A stretch of 64,000 nt of DNA from Nematopogon swammerdamellus (lineage: Eukaryota > Arthropoda > Insecta > Lepidoptera > Adelidae): the NCBI GenBank assembly GCA_946902875.1, contig OX336343.1:22367596-22431595 (forward strand). The letters run 5' to 3'. This document shows, in pieces, positions 33,882 to 44,539 of this stretch. Each line of letters begins with the position of its first letter. Within the stretch, counting starts at the first letter, position 1. The notes under the pieces are model-generated. The model saw only the letters and a program-made list of their open reading frames with translations, was not told where the DNA came from and made no database searches. The position numbers were made by a program, and so were the translations under genes.

Positions 33882-36800
33882 TTAGAAGTCCTTGGCGCTG
33901 AAGGAGATAGGGGTCTGCTTAGGGCATATGGCGGCAAGGCGGAGTGGCGCCCCTGTGCCTAGCTTCAGCTTCATAGGGAGCACCAGAGCAGTGCACTTGA
34001 TATCTGCAATAAACCACAAAGATCCGTTGACGCATTTTCCAACACCACCTAGTAAAGTTAGAATTGAAGGAACATAAAATTTTACGTGGAATCCGAAACA
34101 CGGTCAGCATAAAGGTCGAACGGTCGCCCATTCAAGTTGTTGTGTTGGGTGTCTTTCCACCTCCGCACAACGCGCACTGGGCAGGGATTGCATCCCTATA
34201 CGCTGGACTTACCACGGATGCGTATACCAATCGGCTCTGCAGATCTTCCTCCACAGAACTGGTAAACTCTGGAATGCTCACCCTGCCCACATATTTCCCC
34301 CCAAGTATAGTCTCGGGCACTTCAAGAGAGACGTGAATAGGCTCCTGTCAGGCCGATATGGCATTCGCAACCCCCGCGTACGAACGAATGTTCTTGGGCG
34401 TCGTTAGACATCTTATGCGGCTTGGTACCACATGTCGCAGTTTCTATAAAAACATGTAATGAACAAGAGTTTATTTTTATTTTTATGGAAACTGACACGG
34501 TTGGCTACATCACCTACCTACAACATCCGTGATGTCAGCCCATAACACAGGTGAACTTGGTGCCACGTCAGTGCTTCCCTTCGGTCGTGCCGGCTACACT
34601 GAACTGGACGAAAAACACAAACTACTTACATAGCCGTTTCGACCGACCTTTCATTCAGTGCGGTGGTACCAACCCTGGCGGGTTAAACCCTACCACCTAA
34701 TAATATAAGAAGGGAGTCATACATATCCCTTAGTCGCCTTTTACGACATACATACACGGGGATATATGCAGTGGGGCTATTCTTTTTAAGTACCGGCCCC
34801 ACTCGGTACAAGTTTAATAGAATCCGTTACCCGGTAGATTTCTGTCAAGTTTGACGTTCTCCAGAACGTAAAGGCCAGCTTGCGTCAGGGTCTTGTGAGC
34901 GGTGAAGTCTGTCGAGGATCCGGGGTCCACGGAAGCGGTGTCCAAACCCACGCCCACCACGCTGGGGTAAGAGCGGACGATGAACTCAGCCACCTCGCCG
35001 CTTAAACCTGTCAATTGAAAGTTGGAATAACCTTGAAAGGCGATGATTTTAGAATTCCGTATCCGGTACGATGAGAAGAGCGGAAGACCGCGTGTGGTAG
35101 CGTGCCTTGGGAGAGGCATATGTCCAGCAGTGGACCGATACAGGCTGATGATGATCCGGTACGGGGCCCTATTACTAAGCCTACGCCGTCTGTCTATCCG
35201 TCCGTCCGTCCGTTCGTCTGTCCGAGGGCTGTATCTCTTGAACCGTAATAGGCAGCCCGTTGAAATTTTCACAGAATATGTGATATTATGGCCGATATAA
35301 CAACAAATAAGAAAAATAAGAAAAAGTAAAAAAATCACGGGGGTTCACATAGAAGAAACCAAAAAGTGTATGCGCGCGCGCCATCTACCGAATAGAGTGT
35401 GAAGCATTTTAACTAATCATGACATTTAACTAATATGAAGCATTCCATAACACGCCATAGATGGCGTGAGTGGCGCTAACCATGACATGGCAATAAGGAA
35501 CCCTCGGTGCGCGAGTTCGACTCGCACTTGGCCGGTTTTTTTTTATATTGTTATGCAATCCGGTATGTATGTGTCAGAGGTGCCAGAGCACTTGCACCGA
35601 ATAGCCAAGATTCGAGAAAGTGTACTACCGGACACTTCCCTTTGGACTGCTGGGTATACTGGACTAGAGAGAGTAGAACAGATTGTAGGCCTGATTAATC
35701 AGAGCTTCCCGAGCACAGCCCGCTCGATCGAGGTTCTAGAGTTCTAGATGCTCTGGCACAGCCAATTACTTCTCAAAAAGTTACCAGTTCTGAAGGAAGT
35801 GTTTGACGAAATGGCATCGGTTGAAAGTGTCAAACTACTTTTGTTACTAGACTAGGGGATAAGGACAAGATGCCGTGCTAAAGGGCGAGAGGTTTGCTAC
35901 GTCTCACTGGCCCGTGAGTCTTCGTGCCTTACTTTCTGCTTGATACACTGATATTATAGGTTATACATCTTGTCCGAATACTTTGCGAAACGTGCCTCGT
36001 CGGTGTTGTGATATAATTTAACAGACTTCTTGCAGCACAACACCGATTAGTCTGATTACCCCGATTGTCGGGATACAGCGTGTGATATGTATGTAGGTAT
36101 GTAATTTAATTTGAATTGGGTTGGGTTTTTCATATGAATTTGTTGCCTTTACCTATCCTTACCGGTAAAATCTAAACAGCAAATACATACGTACGTAACA
36201 CGCAGCGACAACAGTTCATTTTATAGCAAACCGTCGAGAATTCAATACAGCGATGATTGATTGATACCGAATACCTGGAAAGCTCAAGGTCCCGTTGAGA
36301 TCGTCGCGAAGGCCGAGGTACTTCTTAGGGTCAGGATAGAACTTGGCCCAGCCGAACTTAAACACGACGAGGGAGGGCTTGGTGGTGTCGAACACGTTCA
36401 GCATGTGATCCAGATGGTGCTTATGCAGCACGAAGTTAGGGTCGTCGTGCACTTGGGAGCTGATGTCCACGACGTACACTAGAATAAACATCAAATCAAA
36501 TCAAATGAAAATATACTTTATTGTACACCATAAAAAAAGGAACACAACAGGCGAGTTTAATGCAAAGTAGCATTCTTTACAAACTAACCTTTGGGATGTG
36601 GAGAAGCTGATAGGGCGGACAATGCAACAAAAACAACAAACAACAAAACATGATGCTCTTGATGTTGAATGAATGGATATTTGAGTAGGATTACCATTTG
36701 TTCATTTATATTTATTGCTAGGAGCACTAGTGTTAGGAAGAGCCAGAGAGACTCTGTTCTCAACTATTTTTATTTCATTGCCTATTTTTTTAAATGTAAA

Positions 36801-39469
36801 TTTACATGGTTGGCTGTGCCGAAAGACCAATGGTACAGTCGACAGAGCCAAAATCATTTATCCTTGCGAAACCACGCTCAGTTTAGGCGCCATGCCAGCA
36901 GATTTGCGGACCCTCAGGTATTGAAATATCCAAAACACTCGCCAGAAGCCATATCCACACCAATAGGTGTTCTGTGTCCACACCACACCCTAGCAGCGGT
37001 GTGACAAAGAAAGGTTTTTGAGAACTGATGGTTTCTCATTTCGAATACTGTCTAGTATTTGCGCTTGTCTGGCAGAGATTGCCTTGGGCAATTTGTTCGA
37101 CTTTTTTATTTTTTTTTTATTTACAAGCAACAAATTATATAATTATCTTTATACATATATTCGTCAATCGGTGAGTACATAAGTACCAAAACTTGTTGTG
37201 CAGGTTGCCTCTAAGAAGTTCCATTCAGCATTGAATCCTCCAGTAAAATAATGTAAATATAGAATACTAACTGGGTACTATCAGCTTCTCAATTGGGATG
37301 TCTCCCACCTTGATCCCATTGGCATTGAAGTGGTAGGGTGCATCCAGGTGGGTTCCGCCGTGCTCACCAGCGCAGAAGTCGTTGGCTGCGTACCTGGTGG
37401 CCAAACAATGTAATTGGTTCAAGGAATTTACATACATACTTAAATATCACACACGCTGAATCCCGATAATCGGGGTAAGCAGAGTAATCGGTGTTGTGCT
37501 GCAAGAACTCTGGTAAATTACAGCACAACACCGACCACCACGCTTCGCAAAGTATTCGAGCAAGATTAAATCGATCAAGCAGCAAGTAAGGCACGAAGAC
37601 CCACCCGCCTGCTGCATGACTCGGTGGAAGTACCGTGCCAAGGTAAGAGGTGGCGAGCCTTTCGCCCTTTAGCACGGTATCTTATTCTTATCCCTTAGTC
37701 GCCTTTTACGACATGCACGGGGAGAGATGCAGTTCTACTCACCTTACCTTGTATACGGGATCTTTCCTTTCCTAGGTCAGGTCTTGTACCGTGTGGGGTC
37801 GGTACTTAAAAAGAATAGCCCCACTGCATCTCTCACCGTCGCATGTCGTAAAAGTCGACTAAGGGATAAGAAAATTCGTCAGCCTCGGTAGCTCAGTGGC
37901 GCGGTTGGTTAGTCAACTGTTATTAAGCAACGCTGAGCGCGGTCAGTGATTGGATGGGTGACCGCTCGACCGTTGGAGGCTGACCGTGGTTCGGATTCCA
38001 CGTTAAACTGTAGGTCCCTTCCCTTCTTACCTTACTAGGTGGTAGGGTTTATCCCGGCCGGGTTGGTACCACCGCACTGAACGAAACGTCGGTCGAAACG
38101 GCCATGTAAATAGTTCGTGTTTTCCGTCCAGTTTAGTGTAGCCGACATGAAATGAAGGGAAGCACTGACATGGCACCTAGTTCACCCTGTGTTATGGGCT
38201 GACATCACGGATGTTGTAGGTGATGTAGCCAACCGTGTCAGGTTCCATTAAAAAAAAAAAAAAAAAAAAAAAAAGCCTCGATAGCTCAGTGGTGCAGACA
38301 GTCAACTGTCGCTATTGAATGTTAAGCAACGCTGGGTGCGGTCAGTACTTGGATGGGTGACCGCTGACCTTTGGAGGCTGACCGAGGTTCGGATTCCTCG
38401 TAAAACTGTAGGTCCCTTCCCTCCTAATCTTACTTGGTGGTAGGGTTTAACCCGCCCGGGTTGGTACAACCGCACTGAATGAGACGTCGGTCTAAACGGC
38501 TATGTAAATAGTTTGTGTTTTCCGACCAGTTCAGTGTAGCCGGCACGATCAAAGGGGGAAGCACTGACATGGCACCTAGTTCACCCGGTGTTATGGGCTG
38601 ACATCACGGATGGTGTAGGTGATGTAGCCAACCGGGTCAGTTTTCATAAAAAAAAAAAAGGTAGATTAAAAAAAGCAGGGACAAAATTGAGAAAAAAGAA
38701 AGAATCATACCAATTGTTTTTTTATGGAAACTGATACGATTGACTACATCACCTACAACATCCGTGATTTCAGCCCATACTTGCTCGCTTTCTTCTTTTC
38801 AGATACGAATTTCCCGCGAGCCAAGCCACAGGCAAAAGCTAGGTTTTTTTTTTATGGAAACTGACAAGTTTGGCTACATCACCTACAACGTCCGTGATGT
38901 CAGCCCATAACACCGGGTGAACTAGGTGCCATGTCAGTGCTTCCCCCTTTGATCGTGCCGGCTACACTGAACTGGTCGGAAAACACAAACTATTTACATA
39001 GCCGTTTCGACCGATGTTTCATTCAGTGCGGTGGTACCAACCCGGGCGGGTTAAACCCTACCACCAAGTAAGATTAGGAGGGAAGGGACCTACAGTTTTA
39101 CGAGGAATCCCAACCTCGGTCAGCCTCCAGCGGTCAGCGGTCACCCATCCAAAAACTGACCGCACTCAGCGTTGCTTAACATTCAATAGACTGTCTGCAC
39201 CACTGAGCTATCGAGGCTGACAAATAATACAAAAATCTATACCAAGATCCGTCAGGTCTGGTCCCGGAGTCCGTTTTAACGATCTCATACTTCTTACTGT
39301 TGGGCCAGTAGATCGTCTCCGGTTCGAACTGGTGCGTAAGGTCCACAAAGTCGAAACCACCGTCGAACAGACACGAGTTTAGAGACTTATCGTCGCACGC
39401 GAAAGCGCTGACGACGACGACGACGGTCAAGAGCGATAGAGAGATCAACAACGGCAACGATGACGTCAT
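33882..39469 (-). CDS. Secreted metal-dependent cyclase / kynurenine-formamidase-like hydrolase
   Basis: Five exons on the minus strand join in frame: 39,469-39,243; 37,393-37,272; 36,478-36,275; 35,007-34,831; 34,003-33,882. The total is 852 nt, 283 residues plus stop. All donors begin GT and all acceptors end AG, with matching phases. Exon 1 encodes a signal peptide (hydrophobic core LLISLSLLTVVVVVSAFA) and the DLTH motif. Exon 2 holds the metal-binding signature EHGGTHLDAPYHF (His87, His91, Asp93, His97). Exon 3 starts at VVDIS. Exon 4 has GLDTASVD. Exon 5 ends in LVLPMKLKLGTGAPLRLAAI. Length and motif order fit the cyclase family (isatin hydrolase, bacterial KynB). The family hydrolyses amide or lactam substrates using Mn or Zn. 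The insect substrate is not known to me. Introns carry many SINE and LINE insertions. A possible ATTAAA poly-A signal lies near 33,840. No inactivating change is seen. Confidence 0.88.
34200..34420 (+). pseudogene. LINE 3' end in intron 4
   Basis: 'Atgcgtataccaatcggctc', 'cacagaactggtaaactctg', 'ggcattcgcaacccccgcgt': the same RT C-terminal tail as at 61,579, in intron 4 of the cyclase gene. Confidence 0.65.
34471..34809 (-). mobile_element. SINE family B in intron 4
   Basis: Minus copy: T-run, 'ggaaactgacacggttggct', 'gcggtggtaccaaccctggc', 'gcagtggggctattcttttt', 'taccggccccac'. Its head ends about 20 bp from the exon 4 donor (34,830). Confidence 0.75.
35045..35542 (+). repeat. GTCT-bearing repeat in intron 3 with an RTE tail inserted
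   Basis: 'Agaattccgtatccggtacg' at 35,050 is interrupted at about 35,068-35,155 by an RTE 3' end (gatgagaagagcggaagacc ... ggcatatgtccagcagtgga). It resumes 'gtacggggccctattactaa' and ends 'cgactcgcacttggccggtt'. Confidence 0.75.
35590..36090 (+). repeat. SINE fragments in intron 3
   Basis: 35,620-35,680 resembles an inverse piece of the tRNA-derived SINE ('ggacacttccctttggactg'). 35,845-36,090 is a SINE-C copy (ataaggacaagatgccgtgc ... cgggatacagcgtgtgat). Confidence 0.6.
36490..37271. repeat. Intron 2 of the cyclase gene, repeat debris
   Basis: 36,835-36,910 ('gacagagccaaaatcattta', 'gccatgccagcagatttgcg') matches pieces at 15,985, 27,300 and 61,075. No other gene. Confidence 0.4.
37447..37880. 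mobile_element. SINE-C (minus) and family-B head (plus) in intron 1
   Basis: 37,447-37,735 is a SINE-C copy in inverse (cacacgctgaatcccgataa ... gggagagatgcag). 37,787-37,880 is a B-type head in plus orientation (taccgtgtggggtcggtact ... actaagggataag). Confidence 0.65.
37882..38274 (+). mobile_element. SINE-A copy, full length
   Basis: GCCTCGGTAGCTCAGTGGCG head, 'gttattaagcaacgctgagc', 'gattggatgggtgaccgctc', box B, body and shared tail. It ends in an A-run that abuts the next SINE directly. Intron 1 of the cyclase gene. Confidence 0.9.
38275..38660 (+). mobile_element. SINE-A copy, full length, head-to-tail with previous
   Basis: GCCTCGATAGCTCAGTGGTG head, GTTAAGCAACGCTGGGTGCG, TACTTGGATGGGTGACCGC, box B GGTTCGGATTCC, body, shared tail and 12-A end. 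It starts at the last A of its neighbour. Confidence 0.9.
38844..39220 (-). mobile_element. SINE-A copy (minus) next to exon 1
   Basis: Inverse of the above. T-run at 38,844, head end 'gctatcgaggctga' at 39,220, only 22 bp from the exon 1 donor (39,242-39,241). Confidence 0.85.
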
Positions 39470-40337
39470 GTTGGATTGTCGAGTTAGACTGAGTTAAGCC
39501 GGTCGATGAGCGAAGACGAGATTAAACGCAGGAAGGAGGGTAGGTCGAGAAGATTTTGGAGTTCTTTTTAGATTTATCTTGATCTTATCGTTATTCTTTA
39601 TCTCTTGATATTTATCTTACTTTGAGTTTGTAACTAGCTTTTGTCCGAGGCTTCGCCCGCGTGAAATTGGTATTTAAAAAGAAGAAATAAGTAAGCCCGC
39701 TACTGTACCTTTATTTCGGCGCGCGGGACAATTCGGTTTGGGGTGAGGTAGTTAATTACCGGTTTGATATCAAATTGCTGGTAGTCATATCCTGTAGTTT
39801 AGGATGTTAGAAGAATATTAGTGTAAGAATTAGCCCAAGGAGATAAATACTTTTCGAGAATTTTTTTTTTTTAAATTTTAACAGGTCACACTGGTCACAC
39901 ATTCTGTCACTTCTCAAGGTGGTTTTCAGATCAGACACATAGCTCGGTGAATTTAGCTACAATCAAAGAGTTCGCAGAGACAAGGCGGACACATCTCTTT
40001 TCTCCTTCTCTATCTCTTTCTCTACTTCTTATAAAAGGGAACGTGTCTGTGTGTATGTTTGAGGTAAACTCCGGAACCACTGAACAGATTTTGATGCCGT
40101 TTGCACCAATGGAATAGTTCTTGACGCTCACTATGGGCTGCGTATACCATCGCGCCTTAGGGCTGAGCAGTATCAAAGAAAGTATAGTATGGACTATGGA
40201 CGGAAGAGAGGCAGATAGAATATAAGAGAAGCGATTGTTTATTTGCGTTTAAATCGGATATGCTGTTAAACCGAGTCAACGGCGAGCGAAGCCGCGTATT
40301 GTCGTCTAACATAACTTGCTGTTGAATGCCGACTCAC
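39470..40337. promoter_or_regulatory. Region between the two first exons
   Basis: It contains the upstream DNA of exon 1a and a repeat (39,640-39,740: 'agcttttgtccgaggcttcg', 'tacctttatttcggcgcgcg') related to those at 24,500 and 57,810. No further cyclase exon is seen here. I cannot pinpoint a promoter. Confidence 0.35.
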
Positions 40338-40555
40338 CACGATCCATCCGTCTGCATCCCGAAAATCTTCTTCACGTAGCGAAAAGGTCGCATGTCCGAC
40401 CAATATATAGAATTATCATCCACTGAATGTGTTAGATCTACAGATTCGAAGTCACCGTTGAACAGAAGAGAGTTTAAATCTTTGACGTCATCGCTAACAC
40501 TGAATTTAACGTGAAACAACACAACTATAAGTGTAAACCAGATCGAGGAGGCCAT
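40338..40555 (-). CDS. Second cyclase first exon (alternative exon or orphan paralogue)
   Basis: The frame from ATG 40,555 encodes a signal peptide (IWFTLIVVLFHVKFSVS), then DLNSLLFNGDFESVDLTHSV and MQTDGSW. It ends with a donor (CGTG|GTGAGT) in exactly the same place and phase as exon 1a. It could splice to exon 2 at 37,393, giving a protein with a different N-terminus. Otherwise it is the stump of a tandem paralogue whose other exons are missing from the 870 bp downstream. Sequence shows the exon and its phase. Its use is inference. Confidence 0.65.
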
Positions 40556-40834
40556 TTTGTTGAAAAATGCAACCAGCAGAGCGTAACTTACTTAAATTTT
40601 AAATTATAATAATAAATACGAGTACAATGACTATAGCGTCGTTTCTCCAAGAACAGCACTCGCAAACTGAAGTTAAACAATACATTTTATTTACTTACAA
40701 GTAAGTAGGTATACATAGATAATACACAAACAGTTCAACCAGTTCAAGGTAACTTTTGCTCAATAGATATGTTTGTAATTTATTTACTTGTTTACTTGGT
40801 GCTTGTGTAAACATCGTAGATAGTGCAAGCATTA
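40556..40834. promoter_or_regulatory. Upstream flank of exon 1b
   Basis: AT-rich, about 280 bp up to the next transposon. A promoter for exon 1b would have to lie here, but I see no clear TATA/Inr arrangement. Confidence 0.25.
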
Positions 40835-42104
40835 CCGTAGAGACTCCGAACTTCGCCTATTGATCCTGTCTTCGCCTAAAATCAGTTATTAGCAAAATCT
40901 TTCTATTTTGTGTGGCTACACATATTTTGAAAACGGTCATAAAAACATTTTTCAATTCTGGCAACATTACACCCAACACCTGCTACAAACTTTACTCGGA
41001 TTCGTCAGTGTCACCATTTTTGTTGTTGTTGTGTACCGAGTGTCTGCGAGGAGGTCCCAAAGTATTCCTTCTACGAAGGCATCGCAAGCAGGTAAGTACC
41101 TGTTATTACGTTTACAGGTTCAAACATATAATCGACTTTTAATATACAAAGAGACACTAGCGGAACTTCAAAGAATCAAAAGTTATTTGAGTAGGCAATG
41201 TCAGGATATGTTTTGCAAACCGGTCGAGCCATAACTTCGCCTACCATTAGGGTTGTCACAGTATGTCTAAATTTTTTTTCTTTCTTTCACTGTGGAAGAG
41301 ATTCTGATAAAAAATTTGCCTAATAATATTACCAAAATGCATTTTATTATGTATAATGTCTCCATTAATGCAGGCTTCTATTTAACTTCACCTGTTAGTG
41401 GGTGCGGGTCGAATTTTGCAAGTTAATTTTAAATCACTTAACGACGGAAAATTGAGCCGAAATTTTGCAGATTTTTGTGTAGTTCTGATGAATACAATAT
41501 TGAAATTGTTACTTTACAGTTTGCTGTAAGGACGCGTAAGCGGTACGTGAGAGCACCAACACATCAACAGGACTTCATATCAAAGCAAGACGGGAAGGCC
41601 TAAAAGGTCTTATATCTACTTTTATTTTAAGTATCTACACTTGTACGTCAATTTTAATGCTAATAAAAAAATAATACACAAAAATTGACTTTTGACAACC
41701 CTGCACAAATTTTCAAGTTTGTATGAAAAATGCCCTTTTGGGTCACCTAACTTCGCCTGCCTTATAAATATTTGACAAATTGAGACTTAACACAATGCAG
41801 TACAGTACATTTTTACTTTTAAGAATTGTGCAGCATGGTGTGGCAATTGGAGATCATAGCATAATGTTGCCAAGAACAAAAAATTTGGTAGGCGAAGTCA
41901 TGGAACAGCGCCTTGACTTCGCCTAGCTAAGAAATATTTTTTTAAATTAGTTTTCACTATGGAAGAAAGGGTATTTTATTACATTAAACTATGAACAGTT
42001 ATTTCAACTACCTAACTAAGGCTATATGAACATCTTAATACCTGTATTTTTGGCGTGAGATCAATTTGGGTATAAAATCCGGGCGAAGTTAGGGGTTTCT
42101 ACGG
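40835..42104. mobile_element. 1.27-kb TIR element flanked by TA
   Basis: CCGTAGAGACTCCGAACTTC at the left and its inverse GAAGTTAGGGGTTTCTACGG at the right (24 bp, 5 differences), with TA on both outer sides (40,833-34; 42,105-06). 'Cttcgcctag/ggcgaagt' words recur inside near both ends and at 41,236, 41,747 and 41,890-41,925. An open frame at 40,908-41,234 has one hydrophobic segment (LLGFVSVTIFVVVVYRV) but no transposase motif. Confidence 0.6.
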
Positions 42105-42192
42105 TACGTATTTACTTAAATGGAGAATAATATGTATACAACTGAAGAAATCAATAAAAACATAACATAAGAAAGCTTATGTTTTTATTGTA

Positions 42193-42385
42193 GGTATTTT
42201 TTAATGAAAATTGACACGGTTGGCTACATCACATACTACGCCTTTTACGGGGGTTAAAATGCCCGTAAAAGAAGGGAAGCACTGCCATGGCACCTAGCTC
42301 ACCCAGTCAGTGTTATGGACTGACATCACGGATGTTGTAGTTGATGTAGCCAACCGTATCAGTTACCATAAATGAAAAAAATATA
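42193..42385. repeat. Two SINE tails in opposite orientation
   Basis: 42,198-42,235 (gaaaattgacacggttggct) is mirrored by 42,330-42,372 (gatgtagccaaccgtatcag). The halves meet near 42,250, a small foldback. Confidence 0.6.
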
Positions 42386-42723
42386 AAAAACCAAGTAAGG
42401 CACGAAGTCCCAACTGCTGCATGACTCGGATTTGAATTAGTTAAATAAAACGAATATTCTAAGGTAAAACGTAGGTACGATTTCATTTTTCAAGCTCACG
42501 AGGCCAATAATGTCACGGAATCCTGGTGTACCTTGGTAAACAAAATACAAGATAGGACGAATGTAATGTATACCACACCTCCGCCGCGCGTCTGCTGGTG
42601 CCGTGACCCAGATCCACCAGTTCCTTGTCTGTCTACCTGAGAAGGCCGTCTCTACTTCCTTCCTTACCATATGAACTTGTGTCGCTGACTGTACGGCCGT
42701 ATTCATGTATGTAGTGTTTAAAT
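42386..42723. other. Non-coding stretch
   Basis: 'Aagtaaggcacgaagtccca' near 42,393 is a SINE-C scrap. Nothing else recognised. Confidence 0.35.
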
Positions 42724-43160
42724 AGGGTTGCCATTCGTCCCAGTACACCGGGACTTGTCACCGGTTTAGAATCTCAGTCCCGGTCGTTCCGCCTGACCAC
42801 CAAATGTCCCGGTCGCCGGGAACAAAAAGCCAGTTAGTTTTATCCATATTAATATTATATATTCGAAGGTAACTCTGTTGTCTGTATGTTAGCTTTTCAC
42901 GCCTAAACCGCTGAACAGATTTTGATAAAATTTTGCACGGAGATGGATTGCATCCTGAGAAAGATACTAAATTTAATTAAATTTTTTTTTTTTTTTTATG
43001 GATTAAATGTAAATGATACGTACCTATATCATCTAAAATTTAATTTAATATTCGTAGAACAAGTGCTGCATTTTCCCGCTCACAGACAACCAACTGTTTT
43101 TAGGTTTTGATAAGTGTCCCGGTCAGTACTCAGGACCTGCACCTTTATGGTAACCCTAGT
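42724..43160. mobile_element. Possible MITE with TAGGGTTGCCAT ends
   Basis: 'Tagggttgccattcgtccc' at 42,724 and 'ggacctgcacctttatggta' plus accctag at 43,133 are loosely inverse. 'Cccggtc' words recur inside both ends. It resembles the 22,383 element in its end sequence. Confidence 0.4.
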
Positions 43161-43369
43161 ATATATACAGTGTGTGTCCTTATATGGTAATCTTGGTAGC
43201 TGGAGCTTTATGCTGCTACGAATCTTTGAACACTTCCTGGGTCAGCATCAGCATGGAGCATCGTGATTGGTTTACGCCGCATTCCTAATCCTATACACTC
43301 CACCCGCACCCGCTGCCCGTACGTATCAGCCTCGCCGCTCCTGTTCTGTTTTATGTTTGCGATTGGTTT
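43161..43369. other. Non-coding stretch
   Basis: Nothing recognised. Confidence 0.35.
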
Positions 43370-43648
43370 TTAGGGTTCCGTATCCGTCGTACGGGACCCT
43401 ATTACTAAGCCTACGCCGTCTGTCTGTCTGTCTGTCCGAGGGCTGAATCTCTTGAACCGTAATAGGTAGCCCGTTGAAATTTTCACAGAATATGTGTTAT
43501 TTATTATGGCCGATATAACAACAAATACTTAATAAAAATATAAAAAAGTAAAAAATTCACAGGGGTCCCCATAGAATAAACTAAAAAGTGTGTGTGCGCA
43601 GTATGAAGCATTTTAACTAATCATGAATTTTAACTAATATGAAGCTGA
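43370..43648 (+). repeat. GTCT-bearing repeat
   Basis: 'Tagggttccgtatccgtcgt', (GTCT)n at 43,420-43,436, 'gttattatggc'-type body; truncated where a SINE joins. Confidence 0.75.
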
Positions 43649-43957
43649 AGGTGCCACGTCAGTGCTTCCCTTCGTGCCGGCTACACTGAACTGGACGGAA
43701 AACACAAACTATTTACACAACCGTTTCGACCGACTTTTCATTCAGTGCGGTGGTGTGGTACCAACACCCGGGCGGTATAAACCCTACCATCTAGTAAGGC
43801 AAGAACGGAAGGGACCTACTACAGTTATCCGAACCGCGGTCAGCAGCCTCCAACGCGGTCGACCGGTCAACCATCAAATACTGACCGCGCTCAGGGTTGC
43901 ATTGCAACAGTCGACCGACCGCAGTGCCGCACCCACCACTGAGCTACCGAGGCTGAC
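43649..43957 (-). mobile_element. SINE-A copy (minus), tail truncated
   Basis: 'Ggtgccacgtcagtgcttcc' through 'gcggtggtgtggtaccaaca' to 'gagctaccgaggctgac'. It interrupts the preceding repeat. Confidence 0.75.
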
Positions 43958-44065
43958 AATGTACTACATAGTTTACAGTGTAATGATACTACATAGTGTA
44001 TGTGTAAACTTTACACATACGAGTAGTATAGGTGATGTAAGCTAAGCACGTCAGCCGAAGAGACG

Positions 44066-44276
44066 ATGACCGTTGGAGTAACCGTGTCCTACACTGGCGG
44101 CCGTGGACAGGAAAACGGAGTGTGGGAAGACCACCCGCCAGGTGGGAAGACGACATCAAGCGGAAAGCAGTGGTTCCGTACCGCTGAAGGCCGGGAGGAC
44201 TGGAGGAAAATTGGAGAGGCGTATGTCCAGCAGTGGTCGCTTACACGCTGACTGACTGACTGACTGACTGAAGCTA
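44066..44276 (+). pseudogene. RTE-type LINE ORF C-terminus
   Basis: The frame ends WFRTAEGREDWRKIGEAYVQ followed by QWSLTR and stop. This W-x-x-A-x-x-R-x-x-W-x-x-x-x-EAYVQQW pattern is the C-terminus of insect RTE ORFs. A (CTGA)n tail follows at 44,251-44,270. Confidence 0.75.
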
Positions 44277-44499
44277 AGCATGCCAGTTTTCATAAAAATA
44301 AATAACCACGAACCACGATCTTTCAGTGCTCTCCTCACTGCGTAGATAGATATATTATGATTATGTACCTACATGCATGCATAACGAGATAAGTGGTGAG
44401 CTCCCTCCCACTCCCACCACAACTCCAGTTATCTCGTTGATGCTCGAAATAAACCTCAGTGGTCACAGTGGAACACAACAACAATATCAATCATCCTTA

Positions 44500-44505
44500 C
44501 CTATA
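44500..44505 (+). repeat. Target site duplication, left (CCTATA)
   Basis: CCTATA directly precedes the left end of the palindromic element. The same six bases follow its right end at 57,407-57,412. Confidence 0.85.
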
Positions 44506-44539
44506 AGTAGTATACATATAGGGCTCCGAGCACACACTC

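Noticed and set aside
34814..35338. A single 174-residue protein on the minus strand
   Set aside because: Only 34,831-35,007 is cyclase exon 4. The N-terminal half is intron and a GTCT repeat, and the apparent stop lies just past a proper splice donor.
37900..37985. A 5S rRNA gene
   Set aside because: Only the internal-promoter part of 5S is present, fused to tRNA-like sequence and repeated in many SINE copies.
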